From NCBI GenBank assembly GCA_038184435.1, contig CP116227.1:1116001-1180000 (forward strand): DNA of 64,000 nt, in the 5' to 3' direction. This document shows, in pieces, positions 14,115-20,764 of the stretch. This DNA comes from Nocardioides alkalitolerans. GTDB lineage: Bacteria > Actinomycetota > Actinomycetes > Propionibacteriales > Nocardioidaceae. The first letter of the stretch is position 1, and the number at the start of each line of letters is the position of its first letter. The notes below the pieces were generated by a model that saw only the letters and a list, made by a program, of their open reading frames with translations, did not search any database and was not told where the DNA came from. The translations under genes and the position numbers were made by a program.

Positions 14115-14491
14115 GCGCCGCGGTGCCGTACCAGTACGTGGTGCTGCGCTGCGTGCCGCGCGTCGACCGCGAGGAGTTCCTCAACGTCGGGGTGGTCCTC
14201 TACTGCGAGGAGGCGCGGTTCCTCGACGTCGCGTGGGCGGTGGACGAGGCCCGGCTCGGCGCCGCCTTCCCGTCGCTCGACCTCGCGGCGCTGTGCCGTT
14301 CGCTGGAGTTCGTGGCGGGCGTGTGCGCGGGGGACGATCGCGGTGGGTCGGCCGGGTCGCACCCGATCGGCACCCGCTTCGGGTTCCTGAAGGCCCCGCG
14401 CAGCACGGTGGTGCAGCCGGGCCCGGTCCACGGGGGCACCACGACCGACCCCGCCGCCGACCTCCGCCGCCTGCTGGCCCACGCCGTCTGA
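14111..14491 (+). CDS. DUF3037 protein, partner of HipA-like kinase
   Basis: A 126-residue protein matching DUF3037: it opens with YQYVVLRCVPRVDREEFLNV followed by VGVVLYCEEARFLD, and the second half has GTRFGFLKAPRSTVVQPGPVHGG. Such proteins occur beside the short HipA-like kinase and may be its substrate or regulator; this is inferred from gene pairing only. It overlaps the kinase gene by 4 bases and is the last gene before a palindrome cluster that separates it from the convergent sulfur operon. Confidence 0.82.
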   Translation: MSAAVPYQYVVLRCVPRVDREEFLNVGVVLYCEEARFLDVAWAVDEARLGAAFPSLDLAALCRSLEFVAGVCAGDDRGGSAGSHPIGTRFGFLKAPRSTVVQPGPVHGGTTTDPAADLRRLLAHAV

Positions 14492-14498
14492 CCCCCGG

Positions 14499-14625
14499 CC
14501 CTCCACCTGAGGTGGAGGGTGAGGGGGCAGCACTTTCCCCGGTCGACCGGGGAACACACCGCTTTGACCATCAAATTTGATGGTCAAAGCGGTCGGTTCC
14601 CCGGCTGACCGGGGAACCGACCGCT
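14499..14625. repeat. Cluster of four perfect palindromes between convergent genes
   Basis: Four inverted repeats in 127 bases: arms 14499-14508/14510-14519 around one base; a 20-base palindrome at 14535-14554; a 36-base perfect palindrome at 14558-14593 with an AT-rich centre; and a 17-bp stem 14588-14604/14609-14625 with a CTGA loop. The second and fourth share TTCCCCGG/CCGGGGAA arms. The last two overlap by 6 bases, so only one can form at a time. Position between converging genes suggests bidirectional termination, but the density is well beyond a simple terminator. Confidence 0.85.
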
Positions 14626-14650
14626 CGGTCCCTGTGGAAGGTGAGCGGGC

Positions 14651-15394
14651 TCAGACGGGGACGAGCTCGACGGCGCCGACGGCGTACCGCGCGAGGATCG
14701 TGCGGGCGACCTCGGGGTGGGCGCCGAGCGGGTCGGAGACCGCGACGGCGCCGGCCTCGAGCGCGAGCTCCGCCGACCGGTCGGCGAGGAAGCCGGGCGC
14801 GAGGAACAGCGAGGCGACGGCGATGTGGCGACGGCCCTCGGCGCGGAAGGCGCGGACGGCCTCGCCGGTGGCCGGGGGAGCGGTCGACGCGAACGCCGCG
14901 GTGACGGGCAGCTTGTGCCGGGCGCCCCAGACGCGGGCCAGACGGGCGACGGCCTGGTTGGCGAGCGCGTCGCTCGAGCCGGCGGCGGCGAGCACCAGGG
15001 CGTCGAGCTCCCGCACCCGGGCGGAGCGCAGCGCCGAGCGGAGGCGCTCGTCGAGGATCTGCAGGAACGCGGTCTCGAGGCCGAGGATGCCGGCGGCGCG
15101 GATGCGCAGGCCCTCGTGGCGGGCCGTGGCCTCCGCGACGGCGGCGGGGACGTCGACCTTCGCGTGGTAGGCGTCCGAGAGGAGCAGCGGCACGACCACG
15201 ATCTCCTCGTGGCCGGCGCGGACCAGGCGGTCCACGACGGTGTGGAAGCCGGGCTTCGCCAGTTCGAGGAAAGCGGGCTCGATGCGCAGGTCGGGGCGCT
15301 GGGCCCGCACCTCGGCGACGAGGGCGTTGATGGTGGCGACCGATCGGGGGTCGCGGCTGCCGTGGGCGAGAGCGATGAGTGCAGGGGCGGCCAT
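14651..15394 (-). CDS. Sirohydrochlorin chelatase (CbiX/SirB type)
   Basis: A 247-residue two-module CbiX protein that inserts metal into sirohydrochlorin. The active-site histidine motif ALAHGSRDPRS is near residue 11 and a second conserved stretch, VVPLLLSDAYHAKVDVP, includes the other metal-site histidine. In this operon the product is most likely siroheme for the sulfite reductase encoded upstream, so ferrochelation is inferred. A strong GGAAGGAGG ribosome site precedes the ATG at 15394. It lies 122 bases downstream of cysH and is the last gene of the sulfur operon; mycobacteria have the same sirA-cysH-che1 grouping. Confidence 0.9.
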   Translation of the reverse strand: MAAPALIALAHGSRDPRSVATINALVAEVRAQRPDLRIEPAFLELAKPGFHTVVDRLVRAGHEEIVVVPLLLSDAYHAKVDVPAAVAEATARHEGLRIRAAGILGLETAFLQILDERLRSALRSARVRELDALVLAAAGSSDALANQAVARLARVWGARHKLPVTAAFASTAPPATGEAVRAFRAEGRRHIAVASLFLAPGFLADRSAELALEAGAVAVSDPLGAHPEVARTILARYAVGAVELVPV

Positions 15395-15516
15395 GACGGC
15401 CTCCTTCCTGGGGCTCCGGGCCGACACGGCCCGGTGGGGGTGGTGCTGAGGTCGAGGGGCGCGCTCGGTCCGGGTGAGCGCGCCGTGCAGGTGCGAGCTG
15501 TCGGCCGGAGCCGGCA

Positions 15517-16257
15517 TCACATGTGGATGCCGCACTCCGTCTTGTTCGTGCCGGCCCAGCGACCGCTCCGGGGGTCGTCGCCGGGTGCGACACGACGCGT
15601 ACACGGCCAACAGCCGATCGACGGGTAGTTGTCGTAGACGAGCGGGTTGACCAGCACGCCGTTCTCTGCGATGTAGGTGTCGACGTCCTCGTCGGTCCAC
15701 CGTGCGATCGGGGAGACCTTGACCTTCTTCTTCTTCGCGTCCCAGCCGACGACCGGGGCGATGACGCGGTTCTTCGTCTCGGCGCGGCGCAGGCCGGTGG
15801 CCCAGGCGTCGTACCCGTCCAGGGAGGTGCGGAGCGGCTCCACCTTGCGGAGCGCGCAGCACAGGTCGGGGTCGCGCTTGAACAGCTCGGGGCCGTGCTC
15901 CGCGTCCTGCTCGGCGACGGTCTGCTTCGGCTCGATGGTGATGACGTTGACGTCCATCGTCGCGGCCACGGCGTCACGCGTGCCGATCGTCTCCGCGAAG
16001 TGGTAGCCCGTGTCGAGGAAGACCACGTCGATGCCGGGGGCCACCTTCGCCGCGAGGTGCGCGACCACCGCGTCACCCATGGAGGAGGTGATGCAGAACC
16101 GCTCGCCGAAGGTGGCGAACGCCCACTCGATGATGTGCTCGGCGGGCGCCACCTCCAGCTCGGCTCCGACGTGCTGCACGATCTCGCGCAGCTCCTCGGA
16201 CGTGCGTCCGGCGGTCTCGCTGCCGCGGTTGGCGCGGGCGGCGCTGGTGGCGATCAT
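15517..16257 (-). CDS. cysH: Assimilatory APS/PAPS reductase with 4Fe-4S cluster
   Basis: A 246-residue CysH that reduces activated sulfate to sulfite. It carries four cysteines in the pattern CC (LCCALRKVEPL) and CxxC (GCWPCTRR), the [4Fe-4S] signature of adenylylsulfate-type reductases, plus the catalytic C-terminal ECGIH. SSMGDAVVAHL forms the nucleotide loop. The C-terminal tail is complete. The ATG at 16257 overlaps the stop of the small Cys4 gene by 4 bases; a longer in-frame reading to 16359 would run through that gene and is less likely. Iron-sulfur presence predicts APS rather than PAPS as substrate. Confidence 0.93.
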   Translation of the reverse strand: MIATSAARANRGSETAGRTSEELREIVQHVGAELEVAPAEHIIEWAFATFGERFCITSSMGDAVVAHLAAKVAPGIDVVFLDTGYHFAETIGTRDAVAATMDVNVITIEPKQTVAEQDAEHGPELFKRDPDLCCALRKVEPLRTSLDGYDAWATGLRRAETKNRVIAPVVGWDAKKKKVKVSPIARWTDEDVDTYIAENGVLVNPLVYDNYPSIGCWPCTRRVAPGDDPRSGRWAGTNKTECGIHM

Positions 16258-16469
16258 GCGGAGGCTCCCTTCGAGGAGGTCGAGCCGACGCCGGCGGGGC
16301 GGGCGAGCTGGCCGACGTAGCGCAGGGTGAAAGCACGCAGGCAGGCGCGGCATTCCCACGCTCCGGCGGGGGAGGAGACCTGGCCCGTCGCGGGGTCGGT
16401 CACCTCGTGCGGCCGGAGGTCCTCGTCGGCGCAGTAGGGGCAGTGGTAGGGGGCGGCGCGCTCAGACAC
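16254..16469 (-). CDS. Small Cys4 zinc-ribbon-like protein in sulfur operon
   Basis: A 71-residue protein with two CxxC knuckles (YHCPYCADED near residue 10 and WECRACLRAF near residue 40), enough to bind one zinc or iron in a rubredoxin-like or zinc-ribbon fold. The GTG at 16469 is preferred: it overlaps the sulfite reductase stop by 8 bases and removes a basic upstream extension. The gene is locked between sirA and cysH by overlaps on both sides, which argues for a role in electron transfer or assembly for one of them. No experimental function is known to me for this family. Confidence 0.7.
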   Translation of the reverse strand: MSERAAPYHCPYCADEDLRPHEVTDPATGQVSSPAGAWECRACLRAFTLRYVGQLARPAGVGSTSSKGASA

Positions 16470-18186
16470 GGGCCACCTCCTTCTGCTCCGCACCGGACTG
16501 CTCGCCGCGCAGGCGGGCCTCGTCGGCGCGCACGACCCACGTCGCGAAGCTCTCGCCGGGCTCCCGCTCGTCGAGGTACGCCGTGACGACGGCCGTGATG
16601 TAGTCGTCGAGCCCCGCGCTGGTCACCTTGTGGGCGCGCAGCTTGCGGCCGAAGTTGGCGTTGAGGCCGGTCGCGCCGCCCAGGTGCACCTGGAAGCCCT
16701 CGACCTGCTCGCCGTGCTCGTCGAGCACGAGCTGGCCCTTGAGCCCGAAGTCGGCGACCTGCGTGCGTGCGCAGGCGTTGGGGCAGCCGTTGATGTTGAC
16801 GGTGATCGGCACGTCGAGGTCCGGCACCCGCTGCTCCAGCGAGGCGATGAGGTCGCGGCCGCGGTCCTTGGTGTCGACGATGGCCAGCTTGCAGAACTCG
16901 ATGCCGGTGCACGCCATCGTGTTCTGGCGCCAGTTGGACGGACGACCGTCCAGCCCGATGGCGGCCGCTGCGTCCAGGAACGCCTCCACCTGGTCGCCGT
17001 CGACGCCGAGCACGACGATCTTCTGGTACGCCGTCAGCCGCGCGCCGGCCGCGTCGTACTCCTCGACGAGGTCGCCGAGCGCGGTCAGGATCGTGCCGGA
17101 GACGCGGCCGACGGTCGGGGCCAGCCCGATGTAGAACTTGCCGTCCTTCTGGCGGTGCACGCCGATGTGGTCCGCGGGCCGCACGGGCACCTCGGGGGAG
17201 GGCGTGGAGACGAGCTCGCGCTTCAGGTACTCGGTCTCGAGCACCTCGCGGAACTTCTCCTTGCCCCAGTCGGCCAGCAGGAACTTCAGGCGGGCCTTCG
17301 AGCGCAGGCGGCGGTAGCCGTAGTCGCGGAAGATGCTGGCGACGCCCTCCCAGACGTCGGGCACCTCGTCCAGCGGGATCCACACGCCGAGCTTGTGGGC
17401 GAGCATCGGGTTGGTCGACAGGCCGCCACCGACCCACAGGTCGAAGCCGGGCCCGTGCTCCGGGTGCACCGTGCCGACGAAGGAGACGTCGTTGGTCTCG
17501 GGGGAGACGTCGTGGCCCGGGTGACCGGTGAGCGCGGTCTTGAACTTGCGGGGGAAGTTCGAGAAGGCGGGGTCGCCGATGTACCGGCGCTTGATCTCCT
17601 CCAGCGCGCTGGTGCCGTCGATGATCTCCTCCTCGGCGACACCGGCGACCGGCGAGCCGAGGAACGGACGGGGCGAATCGCCGCAGGCCTCGAGCGTGTC
17701 GAGCCCGGCCGCGTCGAGGATCTCCCAGATCGTCGGGACGTCCTCGACGCGGATCCAGTGGTACTGGATGTTCTCGCGGTCGGTGACGTCCGCCGTGTCG
17801 CGGGCGAACTCGGTGCCGACGCGGCCCAGGGCGCGCAGGGCGTCCGCCGAGAGCAGGGCGCCGTCGGAGCGGACGCGCATCATGAAGAAGCGGTCGTCGA
17901 GCTCCTCCTCCTCGAGCGTCGCCGTCTTGCCGCCGTCGAAGCCGGGCGCACGCTGCGTGTAGAGGCCCATCCAGCGGAAGCGGCCGCGCAGGTCGGCCGG
18001 GTCGATCGAGTCGAAGCCGCGCTTGGAGTAGATGTTGATGATCCGCGCCCGCACGTTGAGCGGGTTGTCGTCCTTCTTGGACTGCTCGTTCTTGTTCAGC
18101 GGCTCCGTGTAGCCGAGCGCCCACTGACCCTCGCCGCGCTTGCGGCGGGTGGTGGCGCGGGGGGCGGGAGTTGCCGGGGAGTTCAC
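16462..18186 (-). CDS. sirA: Ferredoxin-dependent sulfite reductase, siroheme [4Fe-4S]
   Basis: A 574-residue nitrite/sulfite reductase with both tandem repeats. The cluster and siroheme ligands are the pairs CTGIEFC and NGCPNAC between about residues 425 and 470. Residues such as YTQRAPGFDG and the flanking Arg/Lys positions match sulfite rather than nitrite reductases, as does the sulfur operon context. It takes six electrons from ferredoxin to make sulfide. The GTG at 18186 has a GAAGGA site 8-13 bases upstream. About 150 bases separate it from an upstream cysteine leader peptide, which probably controls it. Confidence 0.93.
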   Translation of the reverse strand: MNSPATPAPRATTRRKRGEGQWALGYTEPLNKNEQSKKDDNPLNVRARIINIYSKRGFDSIDPADLRGRFRWMGLYTQRAPGFDGGKTATLEEEELDDRFFMMRVRSDGALLSADALRALGRVGTEFARDTADVTDRENIQYHWIRVEDVPTIWEILDAAGLDTLEACGDSPRPFLGSPVAGVAEEEIIDGTSALEEIKRRYIGDPAFSNFPRKFKTALTGHPGHDVSPETNDVSFVGTVHPEHGPGFDLWVGGGLSTNPMLAHKLGVWIPLDEVPDVWEGVASIFRDYGYRRLRSKARLKFLLADWGKEKFREVLETEYLKRELVSTPSPEVPVRPADHIGVHRQKDGKFYIGLAPTVGRVSGTILTALGDLVEEYDAAGARLTAYQKIVVLGVDGDQVEAFLDAAAAIGLDGRPSNWRQNTMACTGIEFCKLAIVDTKDRGRDLIASLEQRVPDLDVPITVNINGCPNACARTQVADFGLKGQLVLDEHGEQVEGFQVHLGGATGLNANFGRKLRAHKVTSAGLDDYITAVVTAYLDEREPGESFATWVVRADEARLRGEQSGAEQKEVARV

Positions 18187-18333
18187 TGCAGTCTGTCCTT
18201 CGCGGGGGATGCCGGACCGCGGGCAGCGCTCACGCCGGTACGGCGCGGGGGGTGGTGGTCTGCCTGCGACCCGGGCGAGTTCGGGGTCGGTGCGCGCTCG
18301 GGCGACGGGGCGGGAGCGCGCGGACGAGGGGAG

Positions 18334-18438
18334 TCAGGAAGGCCAACACATGGAGCTGCGCGTACGCATGAGGTCCACGTGGCGTCGAACCACGAGGTAC
18401 GCGTGCGTCGCAGCAGAGATCATGGGCAGGAGTCTCAT
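18334..18438 (-). CDS. Cysteine-type leader peptide of the sulfur operon
   Basis: A 34-codon reading frame (or 29 codons from an internal ATG at 18423) ending in LVVRRHVDLMRTRSSMCWPS. The RRHVDL...S..C pattern is the hallmark of the actinobacterial leader peptides found upstream of sulfur-assimilation genes. A single Cys codon four residues from the end can let ribosome stalling report low cysteinyl-tRNA. A GGGAGG lies upstream of the longer start. The 147 bases between the peptide and sirA would carry the regulated structure; I could not single out a convincing terminator there. The rest of 18187-18625 holds no other gene I can support. Confidence 0.82.
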   Translation of the reverse strand: MRLLPMISAATHAYLVVRRHVDLMRTRSSMCWPS

Positions 18439-18545
18439 CCTGCGGACGGCCTCCCCACAACCAGAGATCTCATGATGTGGGAATGGCGTCCACAATTCGA
18501 ACAACCACCGCCGCGACCAGCGCTTTCGCCGGTGTCGTGAGGCCC

Positions 18546-18618
18546 AGGTCACAGTCCCGTGACCTCCGGGGGGCGCCTTGTCCGACGAATCGACGGTAGG
18601 TCACGGGCTCATTACGCT
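18546..18618 (+). promoter_or_regulatory. glyA promoter with triple AGGTCAC inverted repeats
   Basis: AGGTCAC (18546-18552), its reverse complement within CCCGTGACCT (18556-18565), and AGGTCACGGG (18598-18607). The middle copy can pair with either neighbour: 7 bp with the first, 10 bp with the last. A TACGCT hexamer at 18613-18618 sits 7 bases before the ATG. The repeats therefore lie upstream of the predicted transcription start and are better read as an operator than as an RNA switch. Confidence 0.55.
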
Positions 18619-18625
18619 GACGCCC

Positions 18626-20059
18626 ATGACCGACCTGATCAGCAGCACCTACTCCCAGGCTCTCGAGGTCATCGCCTCGGTGGAGCCGCGCGTCGCCGAC
18701 GCCACCCGCGCCGAGCTGGCCGACCAGCGCGCGTCGCTCAAGCTCATCGCCTCGGAGAACTACGCCTCGCCGGCCGTGCTGCTGACGATGGGCACGTGGC
18801 TCAGCGACAAGTACGCCGAGGGCACGGTCGGTCACCGCTTCTACGCCGGTTGCCAGAACGTCGACACCGTCGAGTCCCTCGCGGCCGAGCACGCCCGCGA
18901 GCTGTTCGGCGCCGAGTACGCCTACGCGCAGCCGCACTCCGGCATCGACGCCAACCTCGTCGCCTTCTGGTCGATCCTGGCCCACCGCGTCGAGGGCCCG
19001 TGGCTGGAGAAGGCCGGGGCCAAGAACGTCAACGACCTCACCGAGGCCGACTGGGAGGAGCTCCGCAACGAGCTCGGCAACCAGCGCCTGCTCGGCATGA
19101 ACCTGGACGCTGGTGGCCACCTGACCCACGGCTTCCGTCCCAACATCAGCGGCAAGATGTTCCACCAGCAGCAGTACGGGACGGACCCAGAGACGGGCCT
19201 GCTCGACTACGACGCGGTGCGGGCGAAGGCCAAGGAGTTCCAGCCGCTCATCCTCGTGGCCGGCTACTCGGCGTACCCCCGCCGCGTGAACTTCGCGAAG
19301 ATGCGCGAGATCGCCGACGAGGTCGGCGCCACGCTCATGGTCGACATGGCGCACTTCGCCGGGCTCGTCGCCGGTGGCGTGTTCACCGGCGAGGAGAACC
19401 CGGTGCCCTACGCCCACGTCGTGACCACGACGACCCACAAGTCGCTGCGCGGCCCGCGCGGCGGCATGGTGCTCGCCACGGAGGAGTACGCCCCGAGCGT
19501 CGACCGCGGCTGCCCCATGGTGCTCGGCGGCCCGCTGCCGCACGTGATGGCCGCGAAGGCCGTGGCGCTGGCCGAGGCCCGCCGCCCGGAGTTCAAGACC
19601 TACGCCCAGCAGGTGGCCGACAACGCGCAGGCGCTCGCCGAGGGCTTCCTCAGCCGCGGTGCCACGCTCGTCACCGGCGGCACCGACAACCACCTGGTGC
19701 TCGTCGACGTGTCCTCCTTCGGTCTGACGGGTCGTCAGGCCGAGTCGGCCCTGCTCGACGCCGGCATCGTCACCAACCGCAACTCGGTGCCGGCCGACCC
19801 GAACGGCGCCTGGTACACCTCCGGCATCCGCCTCGGCACGCCGGCGCTCACCACCCGCGGCTTCGGCAAGGACGAGTTCGACCGGGTCGCCGACCTCGTC
19901 GTCGACGTCCTGCGCAACACCGAGGCCGGCACGACGAAGGCCGGCGCCGCGTCGAAGGCCTCCTACGTGCTCGCCGACGGCATCGCCGACAAGACGCACG
20001 CCGCGTCCGCCGAGCTGCTCGACAAGCACCCGCTCTACCCGGGCCTCGAGCTCGCCTGA
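18626..20059 (+). CDS. glyA: Serine hydroxymethyltransferase
   Basis: A 477-residue GlyA that interconverts serine plus tetrahydrofolate with glycine plus methylene-tetrahydrofolate, using PLP. The PLP-lysine motif is VTTTTHKSLRGPRGG near residue 270; the substrate and cofactor loops include SENYASPAV, YAEGTVGHRFYAG and DMAHFAGLVAGG. It is about 40-50 residues longer than typical bacterial GlyA because of an insertion around residues 110-165 (with GNQRLLGMNLDAGGHLTHG), a form I associate with some actinobacteria. No Shine-Dalgarno is visible and a -10 hexamer lies 7 bases before the ATG, so the mRNA is probably leaderless. Confidence 0.95.
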   Translation: MTDLISSTYSQALEVIASVEPRVADATRAELADQRASLKLIASENYASPAVLLTMGTWLSDKYAEGTVGHRFYAGCQNVDTVESLAAEHARELFGAEYAYAQPHSGIDANLVAFWSILAHRVEGPWLEKAGAKNVNDLTEADWEELRNELGNQRLLGMNLDAGGHLTHGFRPNISGKMFHQQQYGTDPETGLLDYDAVRAKAKEFQPLILVAGYSAYPRRVNFAKMREIADEVGATLMVDMAHFAGLVAGGVFTGEENPVPYAHVVTTTTHKSLRGPRGGMVLATEEYAPSVDRGCPMVLGGPLPHVMAAKAVALAEARRPEFKTYAQQVADNAQALAEGFLSRGATLVTGGTDNHLVLVDVSSFGLTGRQAESALLDAGIVTNRNSVPADPNGAWYTSGIRLGTPALTTRGFGKDEFDRVADLVVDVLRNTEAGTTKAGAASKASYVLADGIADKTHAASAELLDKHPLYPGLELA

Positions 20060-20089
20060 GCCGGTCCGCCGGTGCCGCTGGCGGGGCGC

Positions 20090-20764
20090 TCAGCCCCGCC
20101 AGCGGTACTCGACCTCGGGCCGTCCCGTGCCGCCGTACCGGGGCGCCCGGTCCAGCCGGCCCGTGTCGGCGAGGTGCTCGAGGTAGCGCCGTACCGTGAC
20201 CCGGGAGGCGCCGACCCGCTCGGCGACCTCGGTGGCCGACACCCCGGTGTCCGCGTCGCGCACCGCCTGCGTCACGTCGCGCAGCGTCTCGGCGCTCATG
20301 CCCTTCGGCACGCTCCCGGCGCTCGGTGAGCGCAGGGAGCCGAGCAGGCCGTCGACCTCCTCCTGGGCCACCTCACGTCCGGAGGACAGCGAGGCGCGGT
20401 AGGCGGCGTACTGCTGGAGCTTCGCCCGGAAGGTCGGGAAGGTGAACGGCTTCAACAGGTAGAGCACCACCCCGTGGGCCACGGCCTGCCGCACCACGTC
20501 CGCGTCGCGGGCCGAGGTCACCGCGATGACGTCGCACAGGTGACCCGCTGCGCGCATGCCGCGCACCAGGCCGAGACCGTGCCCGTCCGGCAGGTGCATG
20601 TCGAGGAGCACCAGGTCGATCTGCTCCCGGGACAGCGCCCGGGCCGCCTCCGCGGCGGAGCGGGCGACGGCGACGACCTCGAACCCGTCGACCCGGGCGA
20701 CGTACGCCGCGTGCGCCTGCGCCGCGGTCGCCTCGTCCTCGACGACGAGCACCCGGACCGTCAC
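20090..20764 (-). CDS. DcuR/CitB-family response regulator
   Basis: A 224-residue response regulator. The receiver domain has VVEDE at residues 7-11, phospho-acceptor Asp in LVLLDMHLPDGHG near residue 56, and the Lys in YLLKPFTFPTF near 106. The C-terminal half has a winged helix-type motif (VSATEVAERVGASRVTVRRY) as in CitB, DcuR and MalR regulators. Its GTG overlaps the kinase stop by 4 bases. With the adjacent divergent dctA, the system most likely senses external C4-dicarboxylates and activates their uptake; the two inverted repeats at 22471-22511 are candidate binding sites. Confidence 0.9.
   Translation of the reverse strand: MTVRVLVVEDEATAAQAHAAYVARVDGFEVVAVARSAAEAARALSREQIDLVLLDMHLPDGHGLGLVRGMRAAGHLCDVIAVTSARDADVVRQAVAHGVVLYLLKPFTFPTFRAKLQQYAAYRASLSSGREVAQEEVDGLLGSLRSPSAGSVPKGMSAETLRDVTQAVRDADTGVSATEVAERVGASRVTVRRYLEHLADTGRLDRAPRYGGTGRPEVEYRWRG

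Noticed and set aside
12505..14491. HipBA toxin-antitoxin system
   Set aside because: There is no HipB-type DNA-binding partner; the kinase is the short form paired with DUF3037, which is not an established toxin system.
18546..18625. ZTP or THF-type riboswitch before glyA
   Set aside because: The conserved cores of these riboswitches are not present, and the likely transcription start is at the glyA ATG, leaving no RNA leader.
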